Shown here in pieces: positions 1 through 5,865 of a stretch of 7,804 nt of DNA. The stretch spans positions 1-7,804 of the forward strand of contig JAFDFO010000093.1 in the NCBI GenBank assembly GCA_019309815.1. Direction: 5' to 3'. The notes under the pieces were generated by a model. The model did not search any database. It was given only the letters and a program-made list of their open reading frames with translations, and was not told where the DNA came from. Each line of letters starts with the position of its first letter. Position 1 is the first letter of the stretch. Source of the DNA: Deltaproteobacteria bacterium. Its GTDB lineage: Bacteria; Desulfobacterota; Desulfobacteria; Desulfobacterales; C00003060. Both the position numbers and the translations under genes were made by a program.

Positions 1-160
1 CAATGGCCGGGGCTCCGCGAATGACCAGGTCTTTGATAGCACGGATCACCGAGCGATATTCCTTACACACCACGTACTTTTCCTGCACGGGGAGTTTACG
101 CTGGTCGATCATGACAACGCGGTCATTTTTCCATGCAATTGTTTTGGGCATACGTTTCAT
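1..160 (-). CDS. mtnA: S-methyl-5-thioribose-1-phosphate isomerase, N-terminal part (runs off the left edge)
   Basis: MtnA converts 5-methylthioribose-1-phosphate to 5-methylthioribulose-1-phosphate in the cytoplasmic methionine salvage pathway. Only the first 53 residues are present. The seen sequence has the family's N-terminal layout: a TIAWKND strand, a DQRKLP segment near residues 19-24, a helix around residues 33-45, and the hallmark IRGAPAI at residues 47-53, which in the family is followed by the substrate loop. The start at 160 is chosen because AGGAGA lies at 165-170, 4 nt upstream; the internal ATG at 151 (residue 4) would be 13 nt away. The gene is the third on the minus strand after the acyl-CoA synthetase and gatB, separated from gatB by 202 bp that is mostly an octamer-repeat element. 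The related eIF2B-like and ribose-1,5-bisphosphate isomerase proteins share the fold, but the N-terminus fits MtnA best. Confidence 0.88.
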   Translation of the reverse strand, partial: MKRMPKTIAWKNDRVVMIDQRKLPVQEKYVVCKEYRSVIRAIKDLVIRGAPAI

Positions 161-185
161 GCTGTCTCCTTAAACCGGATAAAGA

Positions 186-321
186 CCGGAGTAATGGAGT
201 ATTGGAGTAATGGAGTGATGGAAAAACAAAGCGAATAACGCCTCAGATTCCATCTTTTTCCCAATACTCCAGTACTCCAGTACTCCAACACTCCAGGTTA
301 TTTGTTACTCCATTACTCCGG
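186..321. repeat. 136-bp non-coding element of 8-bp units with inverted CCGG ends (copy 1)
   Basis: The left part (188-219) is four consecutive 8-bp units of the form GGAGTAAT, GGAGTATT or GGAGTGAT. The right part holds the complementary unit NNNACTCC four times at 263-294 and twice at 304-319. The outermost 16 bases, CCGGAGTAATGGAGTA at 186-201, are the perfect reverse complement of 306-321. A second pairing joins 188-205 with 261-278 (17 of 18 positions). The middle (222-260) is A-rich. A related element with the same ends is at 4587-4721. No target-site duplication is visible in the flanks and there is no reading frame of interest. It looks like a miniature mobile or slippage-expanded repeat element; the mechanism is inference. 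Confidence 0.85.
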
Positions 322-332
322 CATGCTTCACC

Positions 333-368
333 CGTAAAACCCCTAAGACGCAGAAGCTTTTTCTACGC
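333..368 (-). terminator. possible weak terminator hairpin after gatB
   Basis: On the minus strand, 368-361 (GCGTAGAA) can pair with 355-348 (TTCTGCGT) as an 8-bp stem with two G-U pairs and a 5-nt AAAGC loop. A GGGGTTTT stretch follows at about 343-336. The stem overlaps the gatB stop codon. The stem is weak and the T run short, so this is only a candidate. Confidence 0.22.
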
Positions 369-1793
369 ATCCAATTCTTTCTTCAACAGCTCATTGACGA
401 TCTTGGGATTCGCTTTCCCCCGTGTTGCCTTCATCACCTGGCCCACAAAGAACCCGAACAGTTTCGTCTTGCCTCCTTTGTAGTCGGTGACCTCCTGTTC
501 GTGTTCACTGAGCACTTGATTCACAACCTCACTGATCGCATCCGTATCCGTGACTTGAACGAGGCCCTTCTCCCGAACAATCGCTTCCGGAGCCTTGCCG
601 GTCGAAACCATGTCGTCAAAGACGGTCTTGGCGATCTTGCCGCTAATCACCCCCGAGTCAATCAGGCGCAGGAGTTCAGCCAGGCGCTCGGGAGAGACCG
701 GAGACTCCTCAATGGTCTTGTTCTCTGTCTTCAACACAGCCAGAATGCTTCCCATGACCCAGTTGCTCACTGTCTTTGCTTCCGGAAATTGCTTCACGCA
801 TGTCTCAAAGTAATCTGCAAGAGCACGAGAACTCGTTAGGACCTCGGCGTCATATGAGGGAATGTCATACGCCTCAACAAAACGAGCCCGCTTTTCGTCC
901 GGCAGTTCAGGAAGGGTCGCACGAACCTCATCAATCCACGCCTCATCAATCACAAGGGGGAGCAAGTCCGGATCAGGGAAATAGCGGTAGTCATGGGCCT
1001 CCTCCTTACCACGCATGGACACGGTCACCCCCTTGTCCTCGTCCCACAGCCTGGTCTCCTGGACCAGTTCACGGCCGTCTTCAATGGACACCTTTTGCCG
1101 CTCGATCTCATAGGTCAGGGCATTTTCGACATGTCTGAACGAGTTCATATTCTTGAGTTCTATGCGTGTTCCAAAGGTGTCTGTACCCGAAGGCCGTATG
1201 GATACATTGGCGTCACACCTGAAACTCCCTTCTTCCATGTTCCCATCGCATATTTCCAAATATCGCAGCACGGCCCGCAGTTGCCGAAGGTACGCACCGG
1301 CCTCTTGGGGCGAGCGCATGTCGGGTTCACTCACGATCTCGATCAAGGGAACCCCGGTCCGATTGAAGTCGACTGCGCTGATCGGCAGGTTTGGGTCGTG
1401 CGTGAGCTTTCCCGCGTCCTCTTCCATGTGGATCCGAGTAATGCCAATGCGTTGTTTCTCTCCGTTGACCTCGATGAAAACGTGCCCATGCTCCGCAATG
1501 GGAAGTTCATACTGGGATATCTGGTATCCCTTTGGAAGGTCCGGGTAGAAGTAATTCTTTCGGGCAAACCGACTTTCGTGGGCAACAGTGCAATTGGTGG
1601 CCAGAGACATGCGAAGAGTATAATCCACTACCTTGCGGTTTAGGACAGGAAGTACTCCCGGCATACCCAGGCATACCGGGCATGTGTGAGTATTCGGCGG
1701 TGCGCCAAACTCCGTGGAGCAACCACAGAAGATCTTGGTCTTCGTCAGGAGCTGGGCATGGATTTCAAGCCCGATGACGGCTTCGTAGGTCAT
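363..1793 (-). CDS. gatB: Aspartyl/glutamyl-tRNA(Asn/Gln) amidotransferase subunit B
   Basis: GatB is the tRNA-binding and kinase subunit of GatCAB. The complex turns misacylated Glu-tRNA(Gln) and/or Asp-tRNA(Asn) into the correct Gln- or Asn-tRNA, using ammonia that GatA releases from glutamine. The 476-residue protein is of normal family length. The N-terminal catalytic cradle (about 1-290) begins with EAVIGLEIHAQL and has the zinc-site cysteines C23, C25, C38 and C41 (CGC and CPVC). It also has the family blocks RKNYFYPDLPKGYQISQYE (77-95), EEDAGKL (124-130), NRTGVPLIEIVSEPD (144-158), MEEGSFRCDANVSIRP (186-201) and HDYRYFPDPDLLPL (267-280). The C-terminal YqeY-like tRNA-binding domain fills about 330-476. 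The start at 1793 has AAGGGA 5 nt upstream and matches the family N-terminus. gatA and gatC are not in the window. mtnA follows downstream on the same strand. Confidence 0.98.
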   Translation of the reverse strand: MTYEAVIGLEIHAQLLTKTKIFCGCSTEFGAPPNTHTCPVCLGMPGVLPVLNRKVVDYTLRMSLATNCTVAHESRFARKNYFYPDLPKGYQISQYELPIAEHGHVFIEVNGEKQRIGITRIHMEEDAGKLTHDPNLPISAVDFNRTGVPLIEIVSEPDMRSPQEAGAYLRQLRAVLRYLEICDGNMEEGSFRCDANVSIRPSGTDTFGTRIELKNMNSFRHVENALTYEIERQKVSIEDGRELVQETRLWDEDKGVTVSMRGKEEAHDYRYFPDPDLLPLVIDEAWIDEVRATLPELPDEKRARFVEAYDIPSYDAEVLTSSRALADYFETCVKQFPEAKTVSNWVMGSILAVLKTENKTIEESPVSPERLAELLRLIDSGVISGKIAKTVFDDMVSTGKAPEAIVREKGLVQVTDTDAISEVVNQVLSEHEQEVTDYKGGKTKLFGFFVGQVMKATRGKANPKIVNELLKKELDA

Positions 1794-1843
1794 GTATATC
1801 CCTTTCTATATCGAGAACTGAAAGGCTTGCGGTTTCTTCAACT

Positions 1844-1906
1844 GTCACTGGTCATTGGTCATCAGTCATTAGTAAAACCAGTGACAAATGACTAGTGACC
1901 AGTGAC
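1844..1906. repeat. 63-bp hairpin built from nine 7-bp units
   Basis: Positions 1844-1871 are four heptads of pattern GTCAYTR (GTCACTG first; the third unit, GTCATCA, deviates). Positions 1872-1878 are a single loop heptad, GTAAAAC. Positions 1879-1906 are four heptads ending in TGAC, mostly NAGTGAC. The two arms are reverse complements at 22 of 28 positions. The outermost heptads, GTCACTG and CAGTGAC, pair perfectly, and the loop heptad itself adds a GT/AC pair. The hairpin lies between the synthetase stop (1946) and the gatB start (1793), so it would be in any read-through transcript. No T run follows on either strand, so it is not a standard intrinsic terminator. Confidence 0.88.
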
Positions 1907-1945
1907 TCATGATGCTCCCATGGTCCTTGCCTTCTTATATGTGGA

Positions 1946-3907
1946 TCAACCCTTCCCCTCGTGTATGTAATCCAGCGTCTGCGGATTCTCCACGGACGCA
2001 AGGTCGCCAGGATCGCGGCCGAGATACTTGTTCCGGATCGCTTTTCTCACAATCTTCATCGACCTCGTCCTGGGAAGGTCAGGGACGATCTCAACAGCCC
2101 TGGGCCTCAGGTTCCTTCCCATGACCCTGGTCACTTGCCCGGCAAGGTCTCTCTTTAGCTCGTCTGAAGGCTTATATCCCTGCTTCAGAATCACAAAACA
2201 GACGATGTCAGAACCTTTTACTTTGTCCGGCACCCCGATCACGGCCGATTCCAGCACGGCCTCATGATCCATGAGGGCAGACTCGACTTCTCCTGCCCCG
2301 GTGCGCACGCCGGCCACGTTGATGGTGTCGTCCGATCTGCCGTGCAGGGTGAGTTGTCCCTGTTTGTCCCTGCTGATATAGTCGCCGTGGTACCAGACGT
2401 CCAGGTTCTTCTCCCATGAGAAGTAAGTATCTATATAGCGATTCCAGTCTCCAAGAAACCCCCTGGTCAGAGACGGTGCTGGCTTCAAGAGGACAAGATG
2501 GCCTTTGCCTGTCTCCATGATCCTGCCGTCATCGTCGGCAATGCCAATGGCCATTCCCAATCCTGGCATGCCCACGGAACAGGGTTTAAGGGGAGTCAGG
2601 GGAGAAGGCGAGACAAGGCACCCGCACATTTCTGTTCCGCCACTAATGTTGATGATGGGCACGCGCCCTGAGCCGATGTTTTGAAAGACCCACATGTAGC
2701 TTTCCGGATCAAAAGGCTCACCAGTGGAACCGAGAAACCTCAGGGAAGACAGGTCGTACTTTTCTATCCAGTCTTCCCCCTTGGTCTTGAGGCTGCGGCT
2801 ATAGGTAGGAGAAAGGCCCAGGTGAGTCAGTCTGTGGCCCTGTACCATGCTAAGAACCCGCTCGTGATTCGGGTAGGCGGGGTGACCTTCGTAGATCAGG
2901 AAACACCCGCCAAAATGCTGAACCCCCATGATCTCCCACGGCCCCATCATCCAGCCGATGTTGGTAATCCAGTAGAACCGCGAGTCAGGCTTTACATCGA
3001 AGTGAAATCCTAGCTCCTTGACAACTTGTGCAAAGACACCGGCAACACGATGGAGCGTTCCTTTCGGTTTACCCGTGGTACCGGAAGAGTAAAGGATCAT
3101 GGCAAGATCTTCGGCGTCAAGCACCGCTGTCTTGAACTCGGCCGGTTGCTGAGGCACCATCTCGTGCCACCAGATATCGCGATCCGGCTGCCAGGGAATC
3201 TGGACATCTGCCTGCCGCTTGACAACTAGGATGTGTTTCAAGCTCGGGACTTTTCTGGCCGCCTCGTCACAGGTCTGCTTGAGAGGAATCGGCCGCGTTT
3301 TATAGAAACCCGTGTCTGCGCTCAGAAGCACCCGTGCCTTGGCGTCTGCCAGGCGAACCGCCAAAGGCTTTGCGCCAAAGCCTGAGAACACGGGTATCAG
3401 AGGCGCACCCAGTTTCATGCAGGCCCAGAAGGCCACTATCAGCTCGGGTATCATGGGCATATAGAATCCCACACTGACACCCTTTCTCACACCCAGAGCC
3501 TTCAAGGCATTTGCACACTGATTTGCGGCTTCGTAAAGTTGAAGGTAGGTCCACTCCTCTGTTGTACCGTCCTCCGTCTCCCAGATGAAGGCCAGGCGGT
3601 TCCGTGCATGTGGATCCGCGGCGTGGCGATCAAGACAATTGTGGGCAATGCTCAGTTTTCCGCCTACGAACCAGCGCGCCTTCTCAAATGACTTAGAGCC
3701 ATCCAAATCAAGTATGTTGTCGTATCTCCGGTTCCAGTGAACCCCCAGGTAATCCATGGCTGCCGGCCAGAACCATTTGATGTCCCTGATCGATTTCTCA
3801 TAAAGATCTTTGTAAGTCTTGATCCCCCACTCATCCATGAACCCCTTCACGTTGGACCCATCAACATATTCCCGAGTCGGCTTCCAAATAATCTTCGAGG
3901 TATCCAT
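1946..3907 (-). CDS. AMP-forming acyl-CoA synthetase, acetyl/acetoacetyl-CoA synthetase superfamily (substrate uncertain)
   Basis: The enzyme activates a carboxylic acid with ATP to an acyl-adenylate and transfers it to CoA in the cytoplasm. At 653 residues it has the length of a classical Acs. An ACAS_N-type N-terminal domain is at about 30-90 (FWPAAMDYLGVHW). The P-loop YSSGTTGKPKG is at 273-283, followed by NIGWMMGPWE at 316-325, the A5 motif NISGGTEM at 420-427, YHGDY with the ribose-binding Asp at 507-510, the hinge GRSDDTINVAG at 523-533 and the A10 catalytic-lysine region PRTRSMKIVRK at 612-622 (K618). Two sites differ from canonical acetate enzymes: the DTWWQTE motif, whose second Trp closes the acyl pocket, reads N-I-S-G-G-T-E here, and the lysine motif SGK is SMK. 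A substrate larger than acetate is therefore likely (inference); plant AAE17-like and acetoacetyl-CoA synthetases have a similar GGTE. The start at 3907 has AGGAG 6 nt upstream. Confidence 0.92.
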   Translation of the reverse strand: MDTSKIIWKPTREYVDGSNVKGFMDEWGIKTYKDLYEKSIRDIKWFWPAAMDYLGVHWNRRYDNILDLDGSKSFEKARWFVGGKLSIAHNCLDRHAADPHARNRLAFIWETEDGTTEEWTYLQLYEAANQCANALKALGVRKGVSVGFYMPMIPELIVAFWACMKLGAPLIPVFSGFGAKPLAVRLADAKARVLLSADTGFYKTRPIPLKQTCDEAARKVPSLKHILVVKRQADVQIPWQPDRDIWWHEMVPQQPAEFKTAVLDAEDLAMILYSSGTTGKPKGTLHRVAGVFAQVVKELGFHFDVKPDSRFYWITNIGWMMGPWEIMGVQHFGGCFLIYEGHPAYPNHERVLSMVQGHRLTHLGLSPTYSRSLKTKGEDWIEKYDLSSLRFLGSTGEPFDPESYMWVFQNIGSGRVPIINISGGTEMCGCLVSPSPLTPLKPCSVGMPGLGMAIGIADDDGRIMETGKGHLVLLKPAPSLTRGFLGDWNRYIDTYFSWEKNLDVWYHGDYISRDKQGQLTLHGRSDDTINVAGVRTGAGEVESALMDHEAVLESAVIGVPDKVKGSDIVCFVILKQGYKPSDELKRDLAGQVTRVMGRNLRPRAVEIVPDLPRTRSMKIVRKAIRNKYLGRDPGDLASVENPQTLDYIHEGKG

Positions 3908-3950
3908 AATATACTCCTGAAACGGTTCGGGTTTTTACTACCAGATGTGC

Positions 3951-3991
3951 TGTCAAAAGGCAAACCTCGCGCGCCTGGATTTCTTTTGACA
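3951..3991. repeat. inverted repeat TGTCAAAAG / CTTTTGACA
   Basis: TGTCAAAAG at 3951-3959 is the perfect 9-bp reverse complement of CTTTTGACA at 3983-3991. The spacing is 23 bp. The right arm contains the -35 hexamer of the plus-strand promoter candidate; the left arm read on the minus strand also gives TTGACA facing the synthetase, though without a clear -10. A direct repeat overlaps this site: CAAACCTCGCGCGC (3961-3974) and CAAGCCCCGCGCGC (3990-4003), 12 of 14 identical. It could be an operator or a cruciform. Confidence 0.6.
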
Positions 3992-4015
3992 AGCCCCGCG
4001 CGCAGATACTATAAG
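3986..4015 (+). promoter_or_regulatory. sigma70-like promoter candidate
   Basis: A perfect TTGACA at 3986-3991 is followed after 18 bp by TATAAG at 4010-4015 (5 of 6 to TATAAT). Transcription would begin near 4022 and run toward the DUF2065 gene, giving a leader of about 300 nt that includes the 4048-4092 hairpin. Start site and regulation are inferred. Confidence 0.5.
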
Positions 4016-4047
4016 CTAAGCTCCTTAAATGGTCGTGACTTTAAAGC

Positions 4048-4092
4048 TCCCTGCAGAAACCGACTGAGCTCGTCGAAGTCAAGCTGCAGGGA
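4048..4092. repeat. hairpin with REP-like sequence in its loop
   Basis: TCCCTGCAG (4048-4056) and CTGCAGGGA (4084-4092) form a perfect 9-bp stem. The 27-nt loop contains GACTGAGCTCGTCGAAGTC (4062-4080), itself imperfectly self-complementary (GACT/AGTC or CGAC/GTCG). The CTGAGCTYGTCGAAG core resembles an intergenic repeat common in many bacterial genomes (from memory). The arrangement suggests one repeat inserted in the loop of another. Confidence 0.6.
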
Positions 4093-4321
4093 ATGCGCTC
4101 GCTGTTGCAGTTCAAAAGTTGACGAAGCCTTTCTATGTGAGACATCTATTGTGAGGTGTGATGCGGATCGCTGAACGCAGGCATACAGCCATTTCCCTCC
4201 ACAGAGACGTCACTGGCTACTGAAAGGCATTGGATGCCAAAGAGAAGCGATCGTCCTTGCACCGAACTCATTTGTTAAGACAATACGACGCCGCAGCATG
4301 TGAACGTTGCCAAAAACCAAA

Positions 4322-4329
4322 GGGAGGAG
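4322..4329 (+). promoter_or_regulatory. strong Shine-Dalgarno site deciding the DUF2065 start
   Basis: GGGAGGAG at 4322-4329 is an almost ideal ribosome-binding site, and GTG 4334-4336 follows at proper distance (6 nt after GGAGG). It lies inside the frame that would be read from the upstream TTG at 4307, so it favours the GTG start. Confidence 0.8.
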
Positions 4330-4333
4330 AGCT

Positions 4334-4519
4334 GTGGAGTTTTTTCTTTGTGTCGTTGGAATGGTGATGATCGTGGAGGGGCTTCCCTATTTTGCGGCAC
4401 CTTCGAAGATAAAGGTTTGGATCACGAAGATGGCCGAACTGCCGGATACAAGCCTCAGGATCATGGGATTTTCTCTCATGCTGGCGGGTCTTGTCTTGTG
4501 CTATTTGGGAAGATCATAA
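4334..4519 (+). CDS. DUF2065 family small inner-membrane protein (YjeT-like)
   Basis: The 61-residue protein matches the layout of E. coli YjeT (about 65 residues, from memory). A first membrane segment (about 3-20, FFLCVVGMVMIVEGLPYF) carries the conserved EGL. A short polar loop with KVWITKMAELPD (27-38) follows, then LRIMG (41-45) and a second membrane segment (about 44-58, MGFSLMLAGLVLCYL). This predicts a two-helix hairpin in the cytoplasmic membrane. The function of the family is unknown; in enterobacteria yjeT lies near hflC and purA, but neither is in this window. The GTG start at 4334 is chosen over TTG at 4307 because of GGGAGGAG just upstream, and because it gives the usual family length. 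A heptamer repeat begins 3 bp after the stop. Confidence 0.88.
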   Translation: MEFFLCVVGMVMIVEGLPYFAAPSKIKVWITKMAELPDTSLRIMGFSLMLAGLVLCYLGRS

Positions 4520-4521
4520 AT

Positions 4522-4549
4522 CGTTGACCGTTCGCCGTTCACCGTTCAC
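4522..4549. repeat. four tandem 7-bp units, CGTTCAC type
   Basis: Four consecutive heptads, CGTTGAC then CGTTCGC and then two exact CGTTCAC, start 3 bp after the DUF2065 stop codon. AACGGCG at 4569-4575 is complementary to CGCCGTT at 4533-4539 and may be a remnant of an opposite arm. No coding role is seen. Confidence 0.75.
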
Positions 4550-4586
4550 CGAATAACAAACAACTAATAACGGCGTGACAAAACGG

Positions 4587-4721
4587 CCGGAGTAATGGAG
4601 TCCTGGAGTAATGGAGTCCTGGAAAAGAACGAAAGAAGAACTGCTTTTATTATCCAACACTCCAGTTCAGCCGTCGTAGCCGTTGGCTACTATGGCGAAG
4701 TCGGCTACTCCAACACTCCGG
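4587..4721. repeat. 135-bp element of 8-bp units with inverted CCGG ends (copy 2, interrupted)
   Basis: The left arm is an exact duplication of the 16-mer GGAGTAATGGAGTCCT (4589-4604 and 4605-4620), that is four octamers. The right arm has AACACTCC at 4656-4663 and 4712-4719 plus GCTACTCC at 4704-4711. The outer 15 bases, 4587-4601 and 4707-4721, are reverse complements at 13 of 15 positions. As in the element at 186-321, the left arm ends in TGGAAAA followed by A-rich sequence and both ends are CCGG. The right arm is interrupted by a GC-rich hairpin at about 4665-4704. The element fills the gap before queA. Confidence 0.82.
4670..4696. repeat. GC-rich hairpin nested in the octamer element
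   Basis: GCCGTCGTAGCC (4670-4681) pairs with GGCTACTATGGC (4685-4696) across a GTT loop, with one G-U pair and one mismatch. It interrupts the run of 8-bp units in the right arm, as if a REP-like unit had inserted there. GGCGAAG at 4694-4700 resembles the CTTCGCC core of the direct repeats at 5866-5954. Confidence 0.6.
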
Positions 4722-4799
4722 AATTAGTCTGCCGTCTGGGCCCCGAAGCCTGATTCGGATTTTTCGATGGCTTCTTGTAAACGCATAGCCAACAAGAAC

Positions 4800-5864
4800 A
4801 TGTACTCCCTAACAGACTACAACTACTCCCTCCCGGAAGAACTCATTGCCCAGGTTCCTGTATCTTCGCGGGATCAATCCCAGTTGATGGTTCTGGAAAG
4901 GAAAGTGCAAAGAACCTCCCATCACGTCTTTGAAGATATTGTCCAGCTCCTCGCTCCCGGAGACCTTCTCGTGGTTAACAATACGCGCGTTGTCCCGGCC
5001 CGTCTGGTGGGCACGAGAGAGACCGGAGGTCGGGTAGAAGCTCTTCTGCTTTCCTACCCGGAGCAAATCCCGGGAGCGGAACGTAAAAACAAGCTTGCGT
5101 GCAAGTGTCTGGTCAAGTCATCCAAGCGCCCCCGCAAGGGATCGAAGTTCTACTTTGACGGGGGCCTGGAGGCATCGGTCCTGGACGGGACGAACAGCGT
5201 CTATAGTCTTGAATTCCGGTTCGACGGAGAGTTTGACACCCTCATAGATCAGACCGGTCTGATTCCCCTTCCACCTTACGTTAGGCGGGACGAGACAAAC
5301 CCTCCACCGTGCGACGATCGCCAGCGTTACCAGACAGTCTATGCAGCGAAAAATGGAGCCGTGGCTGCCCCTACGGCCGGACTCCACTTCACAAGTGAGC
5401 TTCTGAACGAACTTTCAGCGATGGGGGTTGAGATCGTCCCCATTACGCTGCACGTGGGGTACGGCACTTTCTTGCCGGTGCGGGCTGTAGATATCAGGGA
5501 ACACGAGATCCATGCCGAAGCCTATGAGCTTACCGAAGAGGCCGCAGGAGCTATCAACCAGGCCAAGGATGAGGAGAGGCGAGTCGTTGCGGTGGGTACG
5601 ACCACGGTACGCGTTCTAGAGTTTGCCGCAGACACAGGTGGCCGTGTGCGGGCCGGGTCGGGAGAGTGTGATCTGTTTATTTATCCGGGCTTTCAATTTA
5701 GCGTGATTGACGCCCTCATGACGAATTTTCACCTTCCCGGGAGTACCCTCTTGATGCTCGTCGCCGCCTTTGCCGGTCGCGACTTTGTCATAGATGCTTA
5801 CGAGGAAGCAATTCGGCGCAGATATCGATTTTACAGCTACGGTGATGCGATGTTGATTTTGTAG
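4800..5864 (+). CDS. queA: S-adenosylmethionine:tRNA ribosyltransferase-isomerase (queuosine biosynthesis)
   Basis: QueA transfers and rearranges the ribosyl moiety of SAM onto preQ1 at position 34 of tRNAs with GUN anticodons, giving epoxyqueuosine. From 4800 the protein has 354 residues, the usual length. It begins YSLTDYNYSLPEELIAQVP, which is the family's normal N-terminus. Conserved blocks are VVNNTRVVPARL (58-69), RYQTVYA (176-182), GAVAAPTAGLHFT (186-198), HVGYGTF (218-224), VGTTTVRVLE (265-274), TNFHLPGSTLLMLV (308-321) and RFYSYGDAML (343-352). An in-frame ATG at 4767 would add 11 residues (ASCKRIANKNM) that are atypical of QueA. Neither start has a clear Shine-Dalgarno, so the choice rests on family alignment. 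tgt, acting one step earlier, follows after a 236-bp repeat-filled gap. The octamer element ends 78 bp upstream. Confidence 0.97.
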   Translation: MYSLTDYNYSLPEELIAQVPVSSRDQSQLMVLERKVQRTSHHVFEDIVQLLAPGDLLVVNNTRVVPARLVGTRETGGRVEALLLSYPEQIPGAERKNKLACKCLVKSSKRPRKGSKFYFDGGLEASVLDGTNSVYSLEFRFDGEFDTLIDQTGLIPLPPYVRRDETNPPPCDDRQRYQTVYAAKNGAVAAPTAGLHFTSELLNELSAMGVEIVPITLHVGYGTFLPVRAVDIREHEIHAEAYELTEEAAGAINQAKDEERRVVAVGTTTVRVLEFAADTGGRVRAGSGECDLFIYPGFQFSVIDALMTNFHLPGSTLLMLVAAFAGRDFVIDAYEEAIRRRYRFYSYGDAMLIL

Positions 5865-5865
5865 G

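Larger units (their letters stand above)
3908..4333. other. divergent intergenic region, no coding gene recognised
   Basis: This 426-bp gap separates the minus-strand block from the plus-strand block. I see the SD of the synthetase (3914-3918), an inverted repeat (3951-3991), a plus-strand promoter candidate (3986-4015) and a nested hairpin (4048-4092). From about 4093 to 4320 I see no recognisable gene or strong structure. The promoter lies about 300 bp upstream of the DUF2065 start, so the transcript would have a long leader or contain a small non-coding RNA. Confidence 0.6.

Noticed and set aside
501..1643. Several plus-strand open frames (such as 501-839, 993-1643 and 1153-1548)
   Set aside because: They lie antisense to gatB, which has complete family motifs; no ribosome-binding sites or recognisable products.
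1844..1906. Intrinsic terminator of the synthetase gene
   Set aside because: The stem is long, not GC-rich, and no T run follows on the minus strand.
1946..3907. Annotation as plain acetate-CoA ligase (acs)
   Set aside because: The acetate-pocket Trp motif is replaced, so the gene symbol acs would overstate what the sequence shows.
3737..4174. Plus-strand open frame of 145 codons across the synthetase start
   Set aside because: Half of it is antisense to the synthetase and the rest crosses the inverted repeat and hairpin; no SD and no family resemblance.
4300..4527. Plus-strand open frame starting GTG 4300
   Set aside because: It is an overlapping frame of the DUF2065 gene, with no membrane pattern and no SD.
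4767..4799. Upstream ATG 4767 as the queA start
   Set aside because: It adds 11 residues not typical of QueA, and no SD supports it; it cannot be excluded because ATG 4800 also lacks a clear SD.
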